This document shows, piece by piece, positions 41,101-46,111 of a DNA stretch of 46,111 nucleotides. The notes under the pieces are model-generated. The model saw only the letters and a program-made list of their open reading frames with translations. It was not told the origin of the DNA and did no database searches. Where the stretch lies: the NCBI GenBank assembly GCA_903875135.1, contig CAIQUZ010000011.1, positions 1-46,111 on the forward strand, written 5' to 3'. The stretch's first letter is position 1. Every line of letters starts with the position of its first letter. Made by a program: the position numbers and the translations under genes. This DNA comes from an uncultured beta proteobacterium (lineage in GTDB: Bacteria > Pseudomonadota > Gammaproteobacteria > Burkholderiales > Burkholderiaceae).

Positions 41101-41517
41101 TTAAGAGCCAATTTGACGTATAACAAACGCAGTTTGAATCGGCAACTTGGCTGAAGCTAAGCGAAACGCCTCACGAGCCAAGGTTTCATCAACCCCATCC
41201 ATCTCATACAAAACTTTTCCTGGCTGTATTTCAGCCACGTAATACTCTGGATTACCTTTACCATTACCCATACGAACTTCAGCTGGCTTAGTAGAAATTG
41301 GCTTATCTGGGAAAATCCGAATCCAAATTCTTCCGCCACGCTTAATATGACGTGTCATGGCGCGACGTGCTGCTTCAATCTGACGTGCAGTCAAGCGACC
41401 ACGACCCATGGCTTTTAATCCAAAGTCACCAAATGCAACTGAACTACCACGAGTTGCTTTTCCGGTATTTCTACCTTTTTGTTCTTTTCTATATTTACGA
41501 CGTTTAGGTTGCAACAT
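41101..41517 (-). CDS. rplP: 50S ribosomal protein L16 (uL16)
   Basis: Large-subunit protein of 138 residues near the A-site and the central protuberance. [20 protein letters not shown] starts it, and [20 protein letters not shown] and [20 protein letters not shown] are invariant. It follows rpsC by five bases. Confidence 0.97.
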   Translation of the reverse strand: MLQPKRRKYRKEQKGRNTGKATRGSSVAFGDFGLKAMGRGRLTARQIEAARRAMTRHIKRGGRIWIRIFPDKPISTKPAEVRMGNGKGNPEYYVAEIQPGKVLYEMDGVDETLAREAFRLASAKLPIQTAFVIRQIGS

Positions 41518-41522
41518 GATAT

Positions 41523-42329
41523 TTACTCTCCTGCCTTTGGTGCATCTTCAGGCTTGACAACTTTACGAACACGTTTAACGGCTGCTTTTACTTCTGGCTT
41601 CTCTTCAGCAGCTCCTTCAGCTCTACGCGGAGCGCGTGGAGCGCGGCGTGGCTTTTTATCATCTTCTACTTCGGGTGCTGGGGCTGCTGGGATTGCAACT
41701 CCTGCGCCAAGAGTATCGCCCTTATAAACCCAAACTTTCACCCCAATAATTCCGTATGTTGTTTCGGCTTCAGAAGTTGCATAATCAATATCGGCTTTTA
41801 ATGTGTGCAAAGGAACACGTCCTTCACGGTACCATTCGCGACGCGCAATTTCCGCACCATTCAAACGGCCTGAGCTCATAATCTTAATTCCTTGCGCCCC
41901 AAGACGCATAGCACTTTGCATCGCACGCTTCATTGCACGACGGAACATAATACGTTTTTCTAACTGTTGAGTAATGGAGTCGGCGATTAATTGTGCATCA
42001 ATTTCAGGTTTGCGAATTTCTTCAATATTGACGTGAACTGGCACTCCCATACGCTTTTGTAATTCTTTACGCAATACTTCGATATCTTCACCTTTTTTAC
42101 CGATCACTACACCAGGGCGTGAACTATAAATGGTAATCTTGGCGTTTTTCGCGGGACGCTCAATAATCACTTTACTCACTGACGCATTTTTGAGTTTTTT
42201 CTTTAAGTAATTACGAACTTCGATATCCTCCTGAAGCATGCTGGCAAAATTGTTGCCTGCATACCAGCGAGAAGTCCAGTTCTTAGTTACCGATAAACGG
42301 AAACCATTGGGATTGATTTTTTGACCCAT
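41523..42329 (-). CDS. rpsC: 30S ribosomal protein S3 (uS3)
   Basis: Head protein at the mRNA entry channel, 268 residues. [20 protein letters not shown] opens it; the KH domain has the GKKG loop in [14 protein letters not shown], and the C-terminal domain includes [20 protein letters not shown]. After about residue 212 comes a low-complexity Ala/Pro/Lys/Arg/Glu tail (about 55 residues) longer than in E. coli but usual for Burkholderiales. Confidence 0.97.
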   Translation of the reverse strand: MGQKINPNGFRLSVTKNWTSRWYAGNNFASMLQEDIEVRNYLKKKLKNASVSKVIIERPAKNAKITIYSSRPGVVIGKKGEDIEVLRKELQKRMGVPVHVNIEEIRKPEIDAQLIADSITQQLEKRIMFRRAMKRAMQSAMRLGAQGIKIMSSGRLNGAEIARREWYREGRVPLHTLKADIDYATSEAETTYGIIGVKVWVYKGDTLGAGVAIPAAPAPEVEDDKKPRRAPRAPRRAEGAAEEKPEVKAAVKRVRKVVKPEDAPKAGE

Positions 42330-42338
42330 AGCTCTTCC

Positions 42339-42668
42339 TTAATTACTCAAAGTCACAGTGATGTGACAGGTTTGTTTTTCAATTTTGTTTCCGCGACCTT
42401 TAGCTCTCGCAGTAAAACGCTTCAATGAAGTTGCTTTATCAACGGTAATGGACTTCACTTTTAATTCATCAATATCTGCACCAGAGTTATGTTCTGCATT
42501 AGCAATGGCTGACTCAACCACTTTCTTAACAATAAATGCGGCCTTCTTTGGGCTAAATGCAAGAATATTCATTGCACGTGAAATTGGCAAACCGCGAATT
42601 TGGTCAGCAACCAAGCGGGTCTTTTGTGCGCTAATTCGTGCGCTACGGTGGATGGCTTTCGTTTCCAT
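42339..42668 (-). CDS. rplV: 50S ribosomal protein L22 (uL22)
   Basis: Large-subunit protein of 109 residues whose long hairpin lines the exit tunnel, a place where macrolide-resistance changes occur. [20 protein letters not shown], the helix [20 protein letters not shown] and the loop [20 protein letters not shown] are conserved and unaltered in length. It follows rpsS by eight bases. Confidence 0.97.
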   Translation of the reverse strand: METKAIHRSARISAQKTRLVADQIRGLPISRAMNILAFSPKKAAFIVKKVVESAIANAEHNSGADIDELKVKSITVDKATSLKRFTARAKGRGNKIEKQTCHITVTLSN

Positions 42669-42676
42669 AATTTCCC

Positions 42677-42952
42677 TTACTTCTTCGCTTTCTTGTCGGC
42701 TGCGTGACCCTTAAACGTCCGAGTCAAAGCAAATTCACCGAGTTTGTGACCAACCATATTTTCTGAGACGTAAACTGGCACATGTTGACGACCGTTATGA
42801 ACGGCAATCGTCAGGCCAATAAACTCTGGCAGAATCGTGGAACGTCTGGACCATGTTTTAATGGGCTTTTTATCTTTCGTGGCCACTGCAGTTTCGACCT
42901 TTTTAACAAGGGTTACTTCGCAGAATGGTCCTTTTTTAGCTGAACGTGTCAT
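42677..42952 (-). CDS. rpsS: 30S ribosomal protein S19 (uS19)
   Basis: Head protein of 91 residues that pairs with S13 in contacts to the 50[21 protein letters not shown], the [20 protein letters not shown] block and [19 protein letters not shown] identify it. It follows rplB by 18 bases. Confidence 0.97.
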   Translation of the reverse strand: MTRSAKKGPFCEVTLVKKVETAVATKDKKPIKTWSRRSTILPEFIGLTIAVHNGRQHVPVYVSENMVGHKLGEFALTRTFKGHAADKKAKK

Positions 42953-42970
42953 ATTTATGTCCTCAATCGA

Positions 42971-43801
42971 TTAACGTTTTTGACGACGTTGTACGATCAT
43001 TGTCGTAGTACGCTTATTACGTCTTGTACGATATCCCTTAGTTGGGGTTCCCCATGGTGAAACAGGTACGCGACCTTCACCAGTTCTACCTTCACCACCA
43101 CCGTGCGGGTGATCAACTGGGTTCATAGCAACGCCACGAACAGTCGGACGAATACCGCGCCAACGGTTAGCACCGGCTTTACCAATCACACGTAATGAAT
43201 GTTCTTCATTACCAACTTCACCAATCGTTGCACGACACTCAATGTGAACACGGCGTACTTCACCAGATCGCAAACGAACCTGTGCATAGATGCCTTCACG
43301 AGCTAGTAGCACCGCGGATCCGCCAGCTGAACGAGCAATTTGAGCTCCTTTGCCTGGCATAATTTCAACGCAATGAATCGTGCTACCGACAGGAATATTT
43401 CTAATTGGAAGGTTATTTCCGGATTTTATTGGGGCCTCAGAGCCATTCATAATTGCCTGATCAACTGTCATACCCTTTGCTGCAATCACGTAACGACGCT
43501 CACCATCAGCAAACAAAATTAATGCTAAGTTAGCGCTACGGTTAGGGTCATATTCTAAGCGTTCTACTTTCGCTGGAATACCATCTTTATCATTGCGCTT
43601 AAAGTCAACAACACGGTAATGATGCTTATGACCTCCGCCTTTATGGCGAGTTGTAATGTGGCCGTTATTGTTACGACCAGCATGCTGAAACTGTGGCTCA
43701 AGTAAGGGTGCAAATGGTTTACCTTTGTGTAAGTCAGGGTTAACCACTTTTACCATTGAACGACGTCCTGGGGACGTCGGTTTTGTTTTCATTAATGGCA
43801 T
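42971..43801 (-). CDS. rplB: 50S ribosomal protein L2 (uL2)
   Basis: Core large-subunit protein of 276 residues near the peptidyl-transferase centre. The conserved [20 protein letters not shown] and the C-terminal [20 protein letters not shown], with the histidine often tied to peptidyl-transferase activity, are present. Start [16 protein letters not shown] fits the family. It starts one base after the rplW stop. Confidence 0.98.
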   Translation of the reverse strand: MPLMKTKPTSPGRRSMVKVVNPDLHKGKPFAPLLEPQFQHAGRNNNGHITTRHKGGGHKHHYRVVDFKRNDKDGIPAKVERLEYDPNRSANLALILFADGERRYVIAAKGMTVDQAIMNGSEAPIKSGNNLPIRNIPVGSTIHCVEIMPGKGAQIARSAGGSAVLLAREGIYAQVRLRSGEVRRVHIECRATIGEVGNEEHSLRVIGKAGANRWRGIRPTVRGVAMNPVDHPHGGGEGRTGEGRVPVSPWGTPTKGYRTRRNKRTTTMIVQRRQKR

Positions 43802-43802
43802 A

Positions 43803-44117
43803 TTATTTCACCTCCGACTCAAAGTTAATCTCTTGACCAGGCTTCAAAGAAACGTAGGCTTTTTTCACATGATTACGGCGGCCTTCAAAACGTCCAAAGC
43901 GCTTTGCTTTACCTTTTTGGTTCACCACTTGAACTGACTCTACTTCCACCTTAAACAGTAGTTCAACAGCACCTTTAATTTCAAGCTTATTGGCATCACG
44001 AGCAACTTCAAAAACAACTTGCTCATTTTTGTCAGCAACCATGGTTGCCTTCTCAGAAATTACTGGGCCCAATAAAATACTTAAAAGGCGATGTTCATTT
44101 TTACGAGTTTGTATCAT
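43803..44117 (-). CDS. rplW: 50S ribosomal protein L23 (uL23)
   Basis: Exit-tunnel rim protein of 104 residues, docking site for trigger factor and [23 protein letters not shown] and the loop [20 protein letters not shown] are typical of Burkholderiales. It overlaps rplD by four bases (ATGA). Confidence 0.97.
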   Translation of the reverse strand: MIQTRKNEHRLLSILLGPVISEKATMVADKNEQVVFEVARDANKLEIKGAVELLFKVEVESVQVVNQKGKAKRFGRFEGRRNHVKKAYVSLKPGQEINFESEVK

Positions 44118-44734
44118 TTGAGCATCTCCTCAATTTGAGCTATCGCTGTCTTACCAACCAAAATATTGTGGTAATGAACGAGTGAAAGTGGATCGGCATG
44201 CTTAGGCTCAACAATCGAAACTTGATGCAAGTTACGCGCTGCTAAGTACAGGTTTTCATCTACTTTATCCAAAATAATTAAGACGGACTCTAGGCCCATC
44301 GCTTTTACTTTTTCTACAAGCAACTTGGTTTTTGGTGCGTCGAGATTAAAATCATCAACAACATTTAAACGACCTTCGCGCGCCAATTGCGAAAAGATGG
44401 ATCGCATACCTGCACGATACATTTTTTTATTGACTTTATGGCTGAAATTTTCGTCTGGAGAGTTCGGGAATATTCTTCCGCCTCCGCGCCACAATGGTGA
44501 AGATGACATACCCGCTCTCGCACGACCAGTTCCTTTTTGTCTCCAAGGCTTCTTCGTGGTGTGGTGGACTTGTTCACGGTCTTTTTGTGCGCGATTACCA
44601 CTACGAGCATTTGCTTGGTACGCAATAACGACCTGATGAACAAGCGCTTCGTTGTATTCTCTTTCGAAAACTTCTGGGGATGCAGAAACTGCTTCACCAA
44701 TTTTTCCGTTCGCTTCTAGGAGCTTAAGTTCCAT
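44114..44734 (-). CDS. rplD: 50S ribosomal protein L4 (uL4)
   Basis: Large-subunit protein of 206 residues with a long tunnel-lining loop; in E. coli it also represses the S10 operon by acting on its leader. The loop [20 protein letters not shown] and the C-terminal helix region DVVIILDK-like [20 protein letters not shown] are clear. If it has a regulatory target here, the structured rplC leader and the tuf-rpsJ gap are candidates. It follows rplC by 12 bases. Confidence 0.97.
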   Translation of the reverse strand: MELKLLEANGKIGEAVSASPEVFEREYNEALVHQVVIAYQANARSGNRAQKDREQVHHTTKKPWRQKGTGRARAGMSSSPLWRGGGRIFPNSPDENFSHKVNKKMYRAGMRSIFSQLAREGRLNVVDDFNLDAPKTKLLVEKVKAMGLESVLIILDKVDENLYLAARNLHQVSIVEPKHADPLSLVHYHNILVGKTAIAQIEEMLK

Positions 44735-44746
44735 ATTGCCCCCCGA

Positions 44747-45400
44747 TTAAGATTTAGCTGCAGGCGTTTTAATCGCCGGCGTAACAATAACTTTTCCACC
44801 GCGTGATCCAGGCACAGCACCCTTAACTAAAAGAAGCTGGCGATCTGCATCAATACGGGCTATTTCAAGATTTTGAACAGTTTTAGTAACGTCACCTAAA
44901 TGTCCTGTCATACGCTTTCCTGGGAAAACACGACCTGGATCTTGAGCCATACCAATAGAACCTGGTACGTTGTGTGATCTTGAGTTACCGTGACTTGCAC
45001 GGCCTGATGCAAAGTGATAACGCTTGATAGTACCGGCATAGCCTTTACCAATCGATACACCCTGTACATCTACTTTTTGACCAACAGTGAAAGTATCAAC
45101 GCCGACAGTAGAACCAGCCTGAAAATCAGCTAATTTACTGGCGTCAATTCTAAATTCGTTCAGTGCATTACCAGCAAGTACTCCCGCTTTAGCAAAATGT
45201 CCTGCCATTGCCTTGGTAACACGTGATGCCCGGCGTTCGCCGTGAGCTAACTGGACAGCGTCATAGCCATCAGTTTCCTGAGTTTTGATTTGTGCGACCC
45301 TGTTGTTGCTTACATCAATAACTGTGACAGGAATAGCATCACCTTCATCTGTAAACAAGCGAGTCATGCCGACCTTCCGGCCGATCAAGCCTAAGCTCAT
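44747..45400 (-). CDS. rplC: 50S ribosomal protein L3 (uL3)
   Basis: Early-assembly large-subunit protein of 217 residues that reaches the peptidyl-transferase centre. [20 protein letters not shown] is the family start, so I chose ATG 45400, with GGAG seven bases upstream, over ATG 45421, whose seven extra residues are unlike relatives. [20 protein letters not shown] and [18 protein letters not shown] form the core loop. It is preceded by a 168-base gap with a promoter and several hairpins. Confidence 0.97.
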   Translation of the reverse strand: MSLGLIGRKVGMTRLFTDEGDAIPVTVIDVSNNRVAQIKTQETDGYDAVQLAHGERRASRVTKAMAGHFAKAGVLAGNALNEFRIDASKLADFQAGSTVGVDTFTVGQKVDVQGVSIGKGYAGTIKRYHFASGRASHGNSRSHNVPGSIGMAQDPGRVFPGKRMTGHLGDVTKTVQNLEIARIDADRQLLLVKGAVPGSRGGKVIVTPAIKTPAAKS

Positions 45401-45413
45401 ATCTTGCTCCAAT

Positions 45414-45521
45414 GTCGACATCGATTGGTCGACGAAAATTAATTAATGATTTTTAGTGAAGGAATGCTTACTAAAAATCCCATTCTTAAAACATTTACCT
45501 ACCATCAAACAGATTTGGTAG
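45414..45521 (-). promoter_or_regulatory. Structured rplC leader (three hairpins)
   Basis: Reading the minus strand 5' to 3': CTACCA and TGGTAG (45521-45499, six-base stem); GATTTTTAGT and ACTAAAAATC (45479-45448, perfect ten-base stem, 12-base loop with further pairing); GTCGAC and GTCGAC (45433-45414, six-base stem). The last ends three bases before the GGAG ribosome binding site of rplC. None is followed by a T-run. The first lies at the predicted 5' end of the transcript. This looks like a regulatory leader, but no known r-protein leader class was matched. Confidence 0.55.
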
Positions 45522-45529
45522 AACTCAGC

Positions 45530-45558
45530 ATTCTATACAACTTTTATCCGTTTGACAA
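45530..45558 (-). promoter_or_regulatory. Candidate promoter between rpsJ and rplC
   Basis: Minus-strand TTGTCA (45558-45553) and TAGAAT (45535-45530) have an exact 17-base spacer and match consensus at five of six positions each, the best promoter I found in the window. The start would be near 45523, giving a leader of about 123 bases before rplC. Confidence 0.6.
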
Positions 45559-45568
45559 GTCTTTTTCT

Positions 45569-45880
45569 TTATTGCAACTTAATTTCTACATCAACCCCTG
45601 CTGGAAGGTCTAGTTTCATCAACGCATCGACCGTTTTTTCTGTTGGATCAATGATGTCCATCAATCGTAAATGCGTACGGATTTCTAATTGGTCACGTGA
45701 AGTCTTGTTAACGTGTGGTGAGCGCAATATATCAAAACGCTCAATACGTGTAGGCAAAGGAACTGGGCCCTTGACAACTGCTCCCGTTCTTTTAGCTGTG
45801 TCAACAATCTCAGCAGCTGACTGATCAATTAAACGATAGTCAAAAGCTTTTAAACGAATCCTAATTTTTTGGCTTTGCAT
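45569..45880 (-). CDS. rpsJ: 30S ribosomal protein S10 (uS10, NusE)
   Basis: Head protein of 103 residues, which also acts as transcription antitermination factor NusE together with Nus[21 protein letters not shown] and the loop [20 protein letters not shown] are diagnostic. It follows tuf, as in many Betaproteobacteria. A 92-base gap with a strong hairpin precedes it, and a promoter-bearing gap follows it. Confidence 0.97.
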   Translation of the reverse strand: MQSQKIRIRLKAFDYRLIDQSAAEIVDTAKRTGAVVKGPVPLPTRIERFDILRSPHVNKTSRDQLEIRTHLRLMDIIDPTEKTVDALMKLDLPAGVDVEIKLQ

Positions 45881-45930
45881 GATTTTTTCCTAAAGAGCAT
45901 AGCGGCGTTGACGCTAAATTTAATATAGTA

Positions 45931-45959
45931 AAACTTGCGTGCAACGCACACGCAAGTTT
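45931..45959 (-). terminator. Strong hairpin between tuf and rpsJ
   Basis: AAACTTGCGTG and CACGCAAGTTT form a perfect eleven-base stem with a seven-base loop, 13 bases after the tuf stop on the minus strand. The stem is followed by only one more T beyond its own three (AAGTTTTAC), so termination would be partial. It may lower transcription from tuf into rpsJ or stabilise the tuf message. Confidence 0.5.
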
Positions 45960-45972
45960 CATACAAAACTAC

Positions 45973-46111
45973 TTAAGCAATAATTTTGGCAACAACACCA
46001 GCACCAACGGTACGTCCACCTTCACGAATCGCGAAGCGTAAACCCTCTTCCATCGCAATCGGCGCAATTAACTTCACGCTAATCTCAACGTTATCACCAG
46101 GCATCACCATC
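45973..46111 (-). CDS. tuf: Elongation factor Tu, C-terminal end
   Basis: The last 45 codons of EF-Tu plus the stop; the gene enters from the right edge. The GTPase brings aminoacyl-tRNA to the ribosome. The visible end reads [20 protein letters not shown], then [20 protein letters not shown] and AKIIA, matching domain 3 of the beta-barrel almost exactly. Betaproteobacteria often carry two tuf copies; which one this is follows from its place before rpsJ, the fusA-linked copy, though fusA is outside the window. Confidence 0.97.
   Translation of the reverse strand, partial: MVMPGDNVEISVKLIAPIAMEEGLRFAIREGGRTVGAGVVAKIIA

Overview
The window reads as one stretch of chromosome from a betaproteobacterium of the Burkholderiales, most like Polynucleobacter or a close relative. 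This rests on gene order (gltBD next to an mla gene set that contains mlaA, followed by an ABC-2 exporter, bolA, murA and hisGD; mrcA, a secretin gene, aroK, aroB, dgt; cyaY, lptM, lysA, cytochrome c4, engB, hemB, dsbD, cutA), on the protein sequences, and on an AT-leaning composition for that order. No phage, plasmid, CRISPR or complete insertion sequence is visible, and no gene-free gap exceeds about 210 bases.

Layout. (1) 1-10365: a long leftward series mlaF-mlaE-mlaD-mlaA-mlaC-mlaB, an ABC-2 exporter pair, a bolA-like gene, murA, hisG and hisD, with many touching or overlapping ends. It joins outer-membrane lipid transport, peptidoglycan precursor synthesis and histidine synthesis. hisC lies inverted between hisD and hisB. 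(2) 10378-17800: a cyclase/formamidase-family hydrolase and gltB-gltD (glutamate synthase). gltB has a promoter followed by a terminator-like hairpin directly before its ribosome binding site. (3) 17706-20587: a REP-like palindrome, a RAYT-family (Y1 transposase-like) gene whose HUH histidines are both replaced, and mrcA (PBP1a). (4) 20781-25226, rightward: a single-pass membrane protein with a PilP/GspC-like end, a very short secretin, aroK, aroB and dgt; this is the place where related bacteria carry pilMNOPQ. (5) 25223-31561: cyaY, lptM, lysA, cytochrome c4, engB, hemB, dsbD and cutA in mixed orientation. (6) 31617-46111: the S10-spc-alpha ribosomal protein cluster, leftward from the end of tuf to rplQ, with secY, infA, rpmJ and rpoA, closed by a strong intrinsic terminator.

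Most of the window is conserved housekeeping DNA. The parts most worth a second look are the reduced secretin locus with its bridging protein, the HUH-less RAYT with a REP-like palindrome beside it, the terminator-like hairpin in the gltB leader, the inverted hisC, and structured non-coding leaders inside the ribosomal cluster (rpsJ-rplC, rpsQ-rplN, rpsK-rpsD, tuf-rpsJ). The rplC and spc leaders each pair a good sigma70-type promoter with a hairpin near the predicted 5' end of the transcript. All promoter and hairpin calls were made by eye.
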